Part shown: piece by piece, positions 22,175-34,025 of the stretch
How the letters are laid out: each line of letters opens with the position of its first letter
Numbering within the stretch: position 1 is the first letter of the stretch
Source of the DNA: Sabethes cyaneus
Lineage: Eukaryota > Arthropoda > Insecta > Diptera > Culicidae
Length of the DNA: 64,000 bases
Assembly (NCBI RefSeq): GCF_943734655.1
Contig: NC_071353.1
Coordinates: 136,871,907 to 136,935,906 of the forward strand
Direction of reading: 5' to 3'
Notes under the pieces: model-generated
Databases searched by the model: none
What the model was told of the DNA's origin: nothing
The model's input: only the letters and a program-made list of their open reading frames with translations
Position numbers and translations under genes: made by a program

Positions 22175-22990
22175 ACCAGTCTAGCTATCGAACAGGCCTC
22201 TTCCACTGCTCTACGGTTGATTCCGATGATATTGATGTTATCCGTAAAACCAACCGTAAATCATAACAGATTTTGTCATAATAGTCCCGTTTTTCCACGT
22301 TTGCTCTTCGTATTGTACCTTCCATGGCAATGTTGAATAGCATGTTAGAGAGTGCATCCCGTTGCTTAGGTTCATCTAACGTCACGAAACCGGTTGAGGT
22401 CTCACCCGCTATTCTGACGCATAATGTTGACCTATCCAGCGTCACAAGAATCAGAGTAATTAGTTTCGCCGGAAAACCATGTTCTAGCATTATCTGCCAC
22501 AGCCCATTTCGTTTGACTGAATCGTACGCCGCCTTAAAGTCCACAAACAGATGATAAGTTTGCAAATTGTATTCCCGGAACTTGCCTAGTAATTGACGCA
22601 GGATTAACATCTGATCCGATGTGAAGCGACCTTCACGAAAACCAACTTACTTGATGCTCGTCGACCAAGGACTCCGCTAACGGTTTCTATCTACAGAACA
22701 GGATACGGGACCCTATTGGCCGAATTGAGCAATAGTTTATACACTCGAGTCGATGTCCATTTTTCAAACTAGGGCAAATGAGGCCATCCAACCACACCTT
22801 CGGCAATTGTTCTTCCTCTCAGATCCTGACAATGATCCGGTGGATTGCTTCGAACAACCGTTCGCTTCCCACTTTTAGTAGTTCAGCCGGGATTGCTTTC
22901 TTAACCTTCTCCTGTTGTGGTGACTCCCCAGCTTGGGCTTCGCTCAGAATTCTTATCCCGTTTCTGTTGATCTATTGCTTTATATTTTAA
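22175..22990 (-). pseudogene. RTE-clade LINE relic 2 (RT)
   Basis: The minus-strand frame at 22610-22185 contains QLLGKFREYNLQTYHLFVDF, KAAYDSVKRNGLWQIMLEHG, STGFVTLD and MLFNIAMEGTIRRAN. This is the RT finger/palm of an RTE element. Block 4 reads LDEPKQRDALSNMLF where LDGLKQGDALSNMLF is expected, and the FADD box is destroyed downstream. Degraded upstream RTE text continues to about 22.99 kb. It differs enough from RTE relic 1 to be a separate family or a much older copy. Confidence 0.85.
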
Positions 22991-25660
22991 TTAAAAATAT
23001 AGAACAGACAAGACATTAGACTAGAGAGCGGTACCGGTTATGTTTCATCTAAACCTTCTGAAAGTTTATGGCAACCAAATCAAAACGAACCGTTTCTCGC
23101 CATCTCTGTTTACTGTTTCCCCCTAGTTATTACGTATTTGGATAACATGAAATGACTGTGTGTATACACATAATATTTCATATTTATACACTCGGTTTAT
23201 TGTTATGATTATTGGTTTACTTCCAGCACATTCCTAAGCCGCGAAAGTGGGAATGGATTTATTATTACTACGCACGCTTCTCGTTCGTCTCGCACGTGTG
23301 CATTTACACAGTTGGTTAAGACCGACGCAGGCAGGGAAGGATGGAGAATTCAATATCTAAGTCGGTAAATCACCCAATTTACGGTGAAACGAGGCAACAG
23401 TAAATGACACTGACGGTGACCAAATATTAACCATCCTGACGTGATGACCGACTGATTGGTGACTAATGGGCTAGCCGTGAACGTGGCGTGAACTGTTCTG
23501 AATTTGTTTTTATCCAGCATTGACGCACAATTTCAAGGATATCAATTCCACACTAATGATGCTTAACTTATTGCCGCAAGCTTTGGTCACGATTTATTGA
23601 TTTAACCTTCCGGGAATGACAATGTTGTGTGGTTAACCCACTATTTTCTCATTCCAAACTGTAACTGTAGGATGGCTAGCGCTCGCAGAGCGCCAGCAAA
23701 CCAAAGTAGCAGCAAAACTTTTCTGTTCATTTCCTGTTAAGCAGATTGTTGAAAGGCAAATGTTTTTAATCGGCTCATTGTTGCTCCTCGAGTGTATTAT
23801 TTTTCCCTACAGGAAAGCGTGACGCTCCCCTGCGCTGCAGGTTGGGTGGGGGTTAGTGAGTGGGTGCAGACGTAAAAAGGACTTAGAAAACAGTTCCTGA
23901 CAAGCTCTCTGCTGTGAGGTGGGTGTAGCCAGTAGGGTGGGTGGGTGTTTCGTTTTTCCAGCGACACCTTGTGCCAGGCAGAACCGCACCGAGAGTTGTT
24001 CTGTTTGGTTGTTCGGTTGCATGCCTTTTAGTTTTGGTTCTTTTTTTTCTTTCTGTTCACAGAAAACTTTTCCTGTTCTGTAAAATTGTGGTGACTGCCA
24101 GATAAAATTAAGTGAACATGAACGAATAGTGTGGTTGTCATTGCATGACTAGACTAATTCATCTTAGGAGTGGAAAATAAGTTCTTCAGTGCAAAAAAAG
24201 ACCTGATCGAAATCAAACTTTCCCAATAGCACGGTAATGACCATGTTGCGACCCTGGAAAAGTAAGGAAACTCTTTTGCTCGTTAAATTCTCACGAGCCG
24301 CCCTTCCCGGGACTGGACGGGACGGAACGGCCAAAGAGGCTGGTCCGTCACCCACACCGGTAGCGAGTTCTCTCGAAGAATGTACTTTGCAGCCTTGAAA
24401 CAGCTAGTTTTCCTGTTCCCTAAGAAGCTTACAAGTTGTTGCTGCTGCTGCCTCCACTTGTGCTTAAATAATTAAGTGTCATTAGCGTTGTGCTGTGCTG
24501 TACTGTACTGTGCTGTACGGTAAACCTCCCGGAGTGTGCCCGAACGGGGAGAGGTTTTCCAACCTGGGGGATCATTTTCTTAAGCTGTACAAGGGAATAA
24601 AGCTTATGTTTCGGATAAGTGTAGTTCGGTAGCATTTTCTTCCGGTAAATTTCCTTGTCGGAACGCCTCATGAAAAATTGTGATTCTCTGAATGTATGTG
24701 ACAATTTAAGAGTCACGTTAATTCATTATGACGTGAGTATTTCATCCTAATTTAAGTTACTGAAAATAAAAGTGTACCCGACATGTTCGAAAATACTTAA
24801 TTTTGTTGAAGAACTCGTAAGAGTACACAGCACTTACTAAGAACAATTGTTCTTTTACTACCAAAATTTCAGATATTTCGCAGATCCTTCCGGCGCCCCC
24901 AACCTTGATTCAATAATGGAAGGCGAAAATTTGCATAAACCTCCCTTGAAATAAAAATAGGCTACCCCGTTCATTTCCTCACCCTCCTCCCCGGCAGCAG
25001 TTCAAACCGGTCCGATTGAATGAAACCCGGAGCCTGAAACCGGCAGCAGTCGGCAGACGTCTGGATTTTCCATCTCATCGCCTTCGTTCATAGTCCTACC
25101 TAGCAGCAGCTGGTGGAAGCGAAAGACGGAAAACGCAAGCCGGCACTGCCGGCAAAGGCCAGATCGGTTCGCAGTCTGACGGGTGATGTTTGGAATTTCC
25201 CATGAAAACCTCTCACCCCCACCCGACGATTTACAGATGTTCTATCGCTTGGCTTCCGATCCCGATGCAAGCGTGACGGAGGCAGGTTGGAACGGGACGA
25301 TGGAAAGCGTGATTCAATGATACTCTCCAGTGAAGTGTACTTTTGCTGGAGGGGTAATTGGACCTACAATAGTCCGTGGTTGGGAGCAACAATTTCACCC
25401 GTCATGAATATGAATGAGAGCGAGAGTTGCTCGGGATAAGAGTAATGCAATGCATAGCAAAGCGGGGTGGGGAGGACGGCAGTGTTTAGCATACTTCGGG
25501 TCAGGATCTTTGAAGGATGATTGTAGATTTTCCAATTCCGGTTCACAAAGCAGTTAGGCCGAATTTCTCACGCTTTGGTTAACCACTCTTTTTGGTTTAA
25601 TTTTTACTATTCATTTTATTTTACAAAATGGGAAGAGAAATTAGGAAACATGGTTGAAGA
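22991..25660. other. Intronic DNA with few repeats
   Basis: A stretch of 2.7 kb with no recognised transposon. GC is higher in 24.2-25.3 kb. A CTGTA/CTGTG pentamer run lies near 24488-24522. This is the least repeat-laden part of intron 1 and the best place to look for conserved regulatory DNA. Confidence 0.4.
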
Positions 25661-26071
25661 CTAAAGACTAAAGACTAAAGACTAAAGACTAAAGACTAAA
25701 GACTAAAGATTAAAGACTAAAGACTAAACACTAAAGACTAAAGACTAAAGACTAAAGACTAAAGACTAAAGACTAAAGACTAAAGACTAAAGACTAAAGA
25801 CTAAAGACTAAAGACTAAAGACTAAAGACTAAAGACTAAAGACTAAAGACTAAAGACTAAAGACTAAAGACTAAAGACTAAAGACTAAAGACTAAAGACT
25901 AAAGACTAAAGACTAAAGACTAAAGACTAAAGACTAAAGACTAAAGACTAAAGACTAAAGACTAAAGACTAAAGACTAAAGACTAAAGACTAAAGACTAA
26001 AGACTAAAGACCATACACTAAACACTAAAGTCTAAAGACCAATGACTAAATATCAAAAACTAAAAACTAAA
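25661..26071. repeat. 7-bp satellite (ACTAAAG)n
   Basis: About 50 head-to-tail copies of ACTAAAG, nearly perfect between 25663 and 26010. Isolated variants such as ATTAAAG and ACTAAAC occur, and the right end is degraded (CCATACACTAAACACTAAAG). The very low divergence indicates recent expansion or homogenisation. It is not the arthropod telomere repeat TTAGG. Confidence 0.97.
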
Positions 26072-26599
26072 GTGTTTAAACTTAATCGATAACAAAGGAC
26101 TACAGTTGTTCGTGCAAAGTAGACCGTAAATCGAACATCGTCTTCAGTACCATCCTTGCTTTACTGTCCTTGACCAAAGTAACATAAGCTAACAAACTGT
26201 CATTCAACGTACCCGCGCTTGACGTGACATGATGCTTTGCCACCACCACCTGCAGGAGTTTGTTTCACTTATTCCATCGCACCGGTTACGGTTAGTTATA
26301 CTGTAATCACTGTGGCTTGAACGACGTTAAATGCAAACAAAACTGGAGCGAACTGGAGGATAGTACACGGGTAAAGGTACAGAAAATGCAATTTTAATGA
26401 GCTTCCCGATGCAGTCTATTTCGAATACCGTCCGGTAACGAGCCGCGGCGTGAACGATGTCTGACACGGAAGTTGGGTTGACTGAGGCTGGAACTCGTTC
26501 CTGCAAATACTTTAAATTGATTCCAAACCAGTTGAGGGTGGTCTAAATATCTACTCGATGATAAGGGTGCTACGATCAAACTTTGATCAAGTAAAAATT
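26072..26599. other. Unannotated intronic DNA
   Basis: No motif recognised. It may include degraded outer parts of the mariner-like relic that follows. Confidence 0.4.
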
Positions 26600-26945
26600 T
26601 GAATTGAGCGAAAAAATATTTCGCCAAGCTTCAGCTTAATGGAATCAGAATTTTCGGGCATTCCGTTTAACTTCTGTCAAAAGTTTTTATCCTGCTACCT
26701 CGTCCACTTTGGGCGCCGAAAAACGCCAGTTTGATTAATTCTTCAGATTCCGCTTGACGATAGCTTTGGTGTACTGGGAGGGTTCCTGCACGTTGTTGGT
26801 GACATACCACTCCATGGCCTTTATTCCGTAAAGGCAGAATGCCAAATCCGGCCAAAACAGTACGGAACGCAATCGTATTGCTTCAGGAAAGGTAGCAGAC
26901 GTTTTTGCAGACACTCGTTCACGTGTATTAATTTGTCTATGTTTT
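26600..26945 (-). pseudogene. ITmD37E/mariner-like transposase relic 1
   Basis: The minus strand reads VNECLQKRLLPFLKQYDC, then in another frame FWPDLAFCLYGIKAMEWYVT, NNVQ and finally TKAIVKRNLKN. WPDLA carries the second catalytic aspartate of ITmD37E-type transposases, which is retained here. The stretch that should hold the final catalytic glutamate (PELRPIEKYW) is missing between NNVQ and KRNLKN, an apparent small deletion. Stops and frameshifts confirm it is dead. It is a different copy from the relic at 27560-28110, because both cover the same protein region. Confidence 0.82.
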
Positions 26946-27559
26946 CAAGGAGATACTATATTAGAAAACATATAAAAGAGCAACTTTTGTGCTTCTAGAA
27001 ATTTCAGAAAGGCCCAAAACTGTAGTGACATCCTGCCACTACGACCGGCCCAGCTTACAATACATCATGATCTAGGTTCTAGGATGTCGACCTGATTTTC
27101 ATACGCAACTATTTGAGATTTGCTTATACGCCCAGAAAAGAGAACTCACCGGTTCGATGACAGTCTATCTTGTTATCACTCCTTCGATTGTTCGTCGATC
27201 CGTCTGTAACGGGAGATTTGGTTTGGTTCGGTCCAGGAACCCCAATAGAAGTTCCGAGTTCATGTCGGAGACCAGTCGTCATCGATGCTAACATACATTC
27301 GTGAGCGGTTGTTAATGATATTATCTACCAGAGTTAACAAGTTTCGTAAAACTTCCTCAGAAAGCTTCTTTGAGAAAAAGATGACAGACAAGTTTTTTTA
27401 TATACTACAGATTAACCGCTCCCAACTGCCGCCCAATGTGTGGCGCTAAAGGTGGAAAAAAATTCCAACTCGTTCTTCTATTCTTGTGTTCTTTTTGCTC
27501 GCACCATGCGGTTAACTCCACTCACAAGGTTCTGTACAACATCTAGCTGCAGCTTCTTC
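26946..27559. other. Spacer between two mariner-like relics
   Basis: Possibly includes degraded C-terminal text of the next relic below 27560. No terminal inverted repeats were recognised. Confidence 0.35.
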
Positions 27560-28110
27560 TATACGGAAACTCACTTTTTCTTCAAGTCTTCCCCAAATTG
27601 GAACTCCTTGAGATACTTCCGTAGGGGCTGCTTCATTTTTCGATGGGCCTTAGCTCCGTAGCGTTGGGAAGGTTCATGTCCTTGGGTACGAACGAAAGTG
27701 ACCCCGTTGGCTTTGTACCACTCTAGGACATCCTTTGAATAGTGGCACGAAGCTAGCTTCTGGCCCTCGTGTTGCTTCAACAGAGGAAGCAGACGACGCT
27801 TCTGTAGAGACTCCTTGAGGTAGATCGGACCATTTACAGTTCCGGTAGTCACGAACGGCGCACTCCGTTTACCACATGAGCAGAACGCTTGCCAAATCAT
27901 ATATTTTTTGGCAAATTTCGAAAGTTTCTATTTTTTACCGCTTCCGGAGGAAGATCATCAAACTTTTGCTGGGCGGTGTAAAACAGTAGCCCCGGAAGAT
28001 GCCGGAAGTTCGCCTTGACAATGAAGCTTCGTCAGAATCTGGGTGTACAGTTTCCGGACCCGCAACTCTTTGCTCTAGCTTGTAATTGTCAGAGATACTT
28101 TGAGCTTCAT
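27560..28110 (-). pseudogene. ITmD37E/mariner-like transposase relic 2
   Basis: Read from about 28.1 kb downward, pieces in three frames give KANFRHLPG, FYTAQQKFDDLPPEAVKNRN, FAKKYMIWQAFCSCGKRSAP, FVTTGTVNGPIYLKESLQKR and LASCHYSKDVLEWYKANGVT. They end PKDMNLPNATELRPIEK followed by a stop. This is the catalytic core of an ITmD37E-type Tc1/mariner transposase, a family described from mosquitoes. The second catalytic aspartate is lost: GQKLASCHY replaces WPDLASCHY. The final glutamate in ELRPIEK is kept, but in a shifted frame. At least three frameshifts are present and no inverted repeats were identified. Confidence 0.9.
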
Positions 28111-28853
28111 CTCTTCCAAAATTGATACAGATCATTGCTGGATTGGCTTGTAACAATGGAGTCGAGTGGTTGGCATAGTTCCCAACTCCGATTCTGGACT
28201 CGACTGCAGTGATGCATCGCTCCAAAAATGAGCTCGTGTCAGCGGCTCCAAGTCGTTTGGAGCGTCACTTTTGATGGGTGAGGAAGCGAGACTTGACCCA
28301 AGTGTCTATTTGTACAAGCAGTATATTGAAGTTTTCAGGTGACGTTTACCTGAACGGACTGCTGTCTCCCATAGACCCCCAAAATAAGGGTACATTATGT
28401 TCACGAGTCTTTTCAGCATCTTTGAAATTCCGAAGATGTTGGCCCTCGAAATTTGTAGCGTATCGATGAGGTTGTTTGGCTCTCCCTGTAGACAACCTTT
28501 CAGTTAATGATTTTTTTCTATTTCGAGTAAATTTTCCTTCCAATGGATGAGCGACGATTTTGCCCTAGTTTTGTTGGATATATAGCATGCAAGGTTTCAC
28601 CAACCTGACAAAATCCATTGATTCGGTCAAGTCCAAGCCCAGATGACAAAGAAGTAATAGTGATCGATCCCAATCACTCCGGGGTCCTAGGTTTCGGGTT
28701 GGTTCAATTTCAATAGTTGAAGTGATCTAAATGGCGGTTCACCCAAGCCACGCCGGTCCAATAGTGTTCAATTCAGATCCTATGAGTATCGATCCTGTGG
28801 TGATGAATCCAACTTCGAACCGGGTCCCGATACCTAAGCTAAGCTCTTCAGTA
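28111..28853. other. Unannotated intronic DNA
   Basis: May contain the N-terminal part of mariner-like relic 2 (minus-strand frame at 28346-28543, basic, no clear helix-turn-helix). A low-complexity plus frame at 28731-28925 has no motif. It ends at the TA bordering the next element. Confidence 0.35.
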
Positions 28854-30739
28854 CAGGTAAACTTCGATATAACGTACCCTCAATACAACGTCACTCGATA
28901 TAACGTACAATTTACCTCGATATAACGTACATATTTTCAAGTGTTGCAAATTTCTTCAGAAACTGTATTTAAAGCTTCATTCGCAATCCTTTAAATACAC
29001 TGTCAATCTCACAGATTCATAATGGCCATCTAGTACCTCGGTAAAGGTTCCTGAGTTCCAATTAGGGTATTTCACGTAATTTTTCAAGGATAATGTCTTT
29101 GGAGAAGTTTAATATTAAATTAGTGTAATCCGTGAATCTACCTATTAGGGTGATACAAGCTTTTGTGTTTTTAAATACGTCCAAAATTTATTTTTTCATC
29201 GGGGAAGTTGTATAACACACCAAAACCAGTAACTTTGCTGAATAAAGTAACTATCTATCCCTTATCGTTTGCGAAATATAATGATTTCTTTGTAAAGAGT
29301 TAGTAGCCTGCATACAGGAAAAAACACGAAAAAGGTTGCTACATCCTTCTAGTTGGATTATATTATCACTGTTTATTAACCGTTATGTGTGCGACAAAAA
29401 AAACACCTTTAGCAGGGCGACAAGGGTACCCGGGTACCCAAAATTGATATTTTTATAACATCAACAATTTTAAACCGATTTCGACGAAATAGGTGTCATT
29501 TGATTCGTTTATTTATCTAGTTTTGAATCATTTGGCTATTTGGCCACTAAAAGACATACGGGGCCCGAAAATCCGGAATTCCGACAAAGTGTCCGCTGTG
29601 AGGAAGAGAAATGATTATATTGCAGGAAAATCAGTCATGCGGATATAAAAACTCTAAAAATTCATACAATGTACTATTTCATATAATGAGATGAATCAGG
29701 TTGGCCATTCCGGAGTAGGTTCCTGTGGGGTCATGGGTGGCCAGTCCAGGATTGGAGGTAAAACCTAGCAATATGGGTATCAAAGTTCTTGGAATTAGTT
29801 CGGTAGGTGATATTTTTTACATTTCGATGTATTTTGATTGGTTATTTCGAAAATGGTTTCTACGGGGTCACAGATGATACCGCAGGATTCAAGATAATGC
29901 TTAGCATTATCAGAACCGTTCAAAACGTAGAACCATCCGTTATACATTTGGAACCAGTTCCGAAATTATTAATCAGTACTAAACTGGCCATATCAGTTCC
30001 AAACATCTAAAAGATCCGCTAAACCAATTCTAATATTGGATTAGGCACCCAACTCGCCATCTGTATCCCTACAGGAACCAAATTCTGGAGTGGCCAATGC
30101 GATCTAAAGTCACCAATTTATATAATTAGATGAAAAAAGCGTCCACAGTGTCAAGTTCAAAGCTAATAGGTTTACTGAAAGCTGATATTCTTTCAAAACA
30201 TGCGGCTTCCCACGTTTTACCGGATGTTGCTCCGGAATTACCGATTCCCGGGAACTACTTGTCATTTGATGGCAAAATGCTTTATCTAATCAAAACTAGA
30301 TAAATGTACGAATTAAATGCCACTGGTTTCATCCAAATCGGTTCAACATAACTAAAGTTATGAAGATAGCAAATCATGGGTACCCGGGTACCCTTGTCGC
30401 CCTCCTACGTAATAAAAAAATTCAAGTGACTCTCATTGCTAAACCCCTTTATGGATATGCACCAAAAAAGCCTCAATTACTTAAGATCAACGAGTTTTAC
30501 GATGTCGCAAAATTTCAATGACGTATGTTTTAAATTGAATGAGTTATAACTATTTTAAAACTGAAAAGGTACCCGGGTACCTTGTCGCACACATAACGGT
30601 TAAATGTAGTTAAACAGTAACAAAATAAAGTAATATAAGCTATATTTTTGAGTTCTTTTTGTATGCTTCGATATAACGTACAATTCGATATAACGTACAA
30701 CTTGAAAATCAAAATGTACGTTATATCGAAGTTCCCCTG
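28854..30739. mobile_element. TA-flanked, pogo/Tc1-type element split by a TTAA element
   Basis: The left end is TA|CAGGTAAACTTCGATATAAC and the right end, inverted, is TA|CAGGGGAACTTCGATATAAC. The inverted repeats match for about 25 bp with two differences, and the TA duplication is intact. The word TCGATATAACGTAC recurs: three times with one variant in the left end, and twice plus once inverted in the right end, like an array of transposase-binding sites. Without the 1.22-kb insertion at 29380-30599 the element is about 0.66 kb and noncoding. Confidence 0.85.
29380..30599. mobile_element. Nonautonomous TTAA (piggyBac-type) element
   Basis: The ends CCGTTATGTGTGCGACAA and TTGTCGCACACATAACGG are perfect 18-bp inverses. 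Each is bordered by TTAA (29376-29379 and 30600-30603), the piggyBac target duplication. The 1220-bp interior has no transposase. It contains three copies of the palindrome GGTACCCGGGTACC (about 29425, 30379 and 30571). Two of them lie in a perfect 26-bp subterminal inverted repeat at 29414-29439 and 30378-30403. It sits inside the TA-flanked element, so it is the younger insertion. Confidence 0.88.
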
Positions 30740-30741
30740 TA

Positions 30742-32249
30742 CTGTTTTTCCTCTGGTAATTCACTTATTTATTTGTAATTTTCTTTACGTCTTCCGTCTT
30801 TCCTTTTCTCTGTTTCCTTTTTTTTGTTTCTTTCGTTACGTTTTTAGCTCCACTTTTTCAATTTACTTTTCCTTTTTTATCCCTCGTTTTTCGTTTTCCT
30901 GCCGTTTTTTCTCTATATCTTTTCTTTTTTTCTGTCTCATTTTCCCATTTTCCTCATTCACTTTATCGTTTTCTTTAGCGGCTATCTTTTCACTCTCTCT
31001 CTCGCTGTTCGGTAAAAGAACCTTTTGGTTCTCTTATTTTCTGTTTCGTTAATCTTTTCTAGCTCCGACGTCCCTCTTTTTCGTACCAGTTTTTGCTTTC
31101 GTTTTTCTTTTTTTCCTTCCCGGAGTTCCCTTTCTGAACTGACCCGTTTTTCGCACTTTTTAGTTCTGATTTGCTTTATGTTCCTCTCTCTGTTCCGTTT
31201 TTCGTCTGTTTCTTCCATTTTCAGGTATTCTGCTGCTTTTAATCTTTTTTATTTTAGTCTGTTTCGTATTTCTTTTTGTCCTCCGATCTGCTCTTTCTTT
31301 TTTTCTATCACGTTCTATTTTCGTATTCATTTTTCTGTCCATTTTGCTCATTCTCTGTTTTCGTTGCTTAATTTTCGTGCCCTTATATCTTAATCTTTTC
31401 TTTTTCTCTTTTAAATGAATAAATGTAAATGTAAATCTTTTCTCTTTTTCCAACTTTTTTTTCATTTTTGTTTCGTTTTTCTCCTTTTTTGTCCGGTTTG
31501 TCCTCAGTTTTTTTCTCGTTTTACTTATTGTTTTTGTTCTTTTCTCTCATTTTTCTTCTACTCTCTCCCGTTTGCTCTAGTTTTCTATCCAGACTCCACT
31601 TTTCTGTTTCGTTTTTTATCTCCCGCGTTTTTTGTAAATTCTTCTGTTTTTACGTCCCGTTAACCCCCCCCCCCCCCACCCATTGTTTCACGATGGGATG
31701 ATTTTTCATTCCTTTTTTCGTTTTTTTTCGAACCAGTTTTTCTTTTTTTTCTCTCTGCGTTTATCCTCTTTCTCTATTCCGTTAGTCAAGTTTTTTTTCA
31801 AATCGTCAATTTTTTGGTAAGATTGTCATCGAAAGATGTTTTCTGTACTATTTCCCGTGTTTATTGTCTCATTGTTTGTTACTATCTGTCCTGTTTTTCC
31901 TCTTTGTTTTAATTTTTTCTTGTGTATATCTTTCCGTTTCCGTTTTTTTCCGTTTTTCTTTTTTCGTTTCTTTCGGTTTCCATTTCGTCTCTTTCGCACT
32001 CTCCTGCTTCAACTCTCCTAACTCTAACGAGAAGGTTTTCTTCCATTTTTTTAATCTTTCCTGTGACGTTTATTATGTTCTCGACTGCCTTTTTTCAATT
32101 GTTTCGCGAATATCCTTTTTTGTCTTCCGTTTTTTGCCTTTTCCTTCCCGTTTTACCTTTTACCGTTTTTCATTTTTCTTTTTCTGTCTCATTTTCCCGT
32201 TTTTCTCGGCTACTTTATCAATTGTATCAATTGATTTTATTATTTTATT
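30742..32249. repeat. Pyrimidine-rich tract 2
   Basis: About 1.5 kb of plus-strand T/C-rich sequence built from degenerate words such as TTTTCTGTCCCGTTTTTC, CGTTTTTC and CCTTTTTT. A C-run occurs at 31665-31677. It continues at 34288-35050 after an inserted nest of elements. Long F/L/S-rich frames on the plus strand and K/R/E-rich frames on the minus strand are composition artefacts. The phrase TTGTCATCGAAAG near 31828 recurs at the end of the next tract part (near 35039). Confidence 0.85.
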
Positions 32250-32403
32250 AGGCCATTACAAATATTTTATAAAGTTTTTGTCCTTCCGGTGTTGGGCCAC
32301 TGAAGGGAAGGGGGGAGGGGCGAAAAAAAACAAAGAGATTTTTTCAACCGAGCAAAAAAATATGCGTTTTAAGCATTTTTACTTAAACTTTAATCGTGCA
32401 CAC

Positions 32404-34025
32404 CATGGGCGTAGCGACGGGGGGGGGGGGTTTTGGGGGTTCAAACCCCCCCCCCCAGACCAAAATTTGTTCTATACTTAGCTTGAAATTTCACAGCCAG
32501 CTGTTTAGAGCACAGGAATATTTACGAGGCACGTTGTACGATCCTCGTCGTCGTCAGCAGCAGCTTAGAGCCGGGTGGGTTCTTACTGTTTTAAGCTCTA
32601 TTCAACCCGATCTTGGGTTACTCGTCGCTCATTTCCCAGGCGTCTTTGAAGTCGCAGTTTTTTTATTTAAAAAATAAAAAATGTCACTTTAGACCTGAAC
32701 GAGCCATCTCGCCCGTTGAGTCCCTCTGTTCTGGGTGCCGGTGGGGTTGTTGTGAAAAACTGTTTTCCTTACGACCTGTCCGGTACACCGTGGCTTACCG
32801 ATTTTCGCCAAATGTACGTCTCCCCAATCTGTATCTATTTATTAATTAACTTTTTTCAATGGCGTTTTCAACCAGTGGTTGGTTCGCCCGAAAAGCAGTA
32901 TCTATTACCTTTGATTCATGCACCTACGCTGCTCTTAGCTTTCAGCTTGTACTCCTCCAAATGTCGTCCGCAAAGGCGCGTATGCCCTGCATCAGTCTTG
33001 TCAAATCTATAAAAAACTGTCGATCTAGTAGAGGGTTCGTACGGCGGCTTATGCCTTTTGATCGCAGCGTTTTACGAAGAGCAAAGCAGGTTCGATGTCC
33101 TGTTTGATTACGTCGCTTGTTTTATCTGAGATAAAAGATATTACTGGATTCTCTGCGAGACAAATAGCTTTGTTAAATGTAAGAAGATTAGAACAATGTA
33201 ACATCCGTATAAATAGAATACTGTTGTCCGAGATAGTTTAGTTGCGTAATATAGATGGTCAAGTACGATCATGCGGTGTTTTATTCTGATGAAAATTTGT
33301 CCTGTTTCGCTGTCCATTGAAAGCTGATACTATTAGTCTTCTGGCCCACAGGATAAGTTCAAAATAGTGGGTATCGTGCTTTCGTCTGCGGATTTGTGCT
33401 GTCCGTAATCGGTGAGCAGTAACATCGCTGGATCTTCTTATTTGTGTTCTCCATGGCTATCAGCGATCCCACATACGCGAACTCATCTACCACTTTTGGT
33501 TAATGGTTAATTTAATTTTCAACGCGTTTATTTTAGGCTGAATCCTCCTAGCCACCGCTTTCAGTTTAGCACAAATGGCCTCTGCACTGGCAAAGTTTCT
33601 GGTTTTAATATCAAAGTCACCTGCGTAGCCAAGAAGTTTGCTGCCTTTTTTGAAAATCAAACCACCGGTTTCGAAATCTACTCGACGGGTCACTTCAAGA
33701 GCGAAGTTTAAAATCATGCAAGATAAGTTGTTAGCAGCACCATCATTGCGTCCCGAAGAGACTCAATCCGATGGACTCTAACAGCCTCTCCCAGCCGAGA
33801 TTCGAACATACGACGTATCTCAATGCCAACTGAGAGGCAAATTTTTAACATTTGGCTTCTATTATTTTAATATTATCTTTTTAGTCAAAAGAACACTCAA
33901 TTTCAACCAAAATAGCTTTTAACTGAAAATAATTCCCGATTTCCTGAATAAACTCCTGACGGTTAGGCTATGTTAGATTTTTTTTGTAAAACCCCCCCCA
34001 GGAAACATTTCTGGCTACGCCCATG
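32404..34025. mobile_element. hAT-like element with perfect 8-bp duplication
   Basis: The ends CATGGGCGTAGC and GCTACGCCCATG are inverse, followed inward by long G-runs or C-runs. The octamer GTGCACAC flanks both sides (32396-32403 and 34026-34033). The 8-bp duplication and CA..TG ends point to hAT; similar CAxTGGCGTAGC ends are widespread among invertebrate hAT MITEs. At 1622 bp it is long for a MITE, and its interior contains RTE reverse transcriptase text rather than a transposase. Confidence 0.85.
33487..33740 (-). pseudogene. RTE reverse transcriptase fragment 3
   Basis: The minus strand reads MILNFALEVTRRV, GGLIFKKGSKLLGYAGDFDI and RNFASAEAICAKLKAVARRI. This corresponds to the RTE block with (FN)IALE, TRGTIF and LLGFADDIDIIGR. 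The catalytic box is GYAGD, so one aspartate is lost. It is carried inside the hAT-like element at 32404-34025. Confidence 0.72.

Noticed and set aside
25661..26071. Internal telomere-like repeat
   Set aside because: The unit is ACTAAAG, not TTAGG or a known dipteran telomere sequence.
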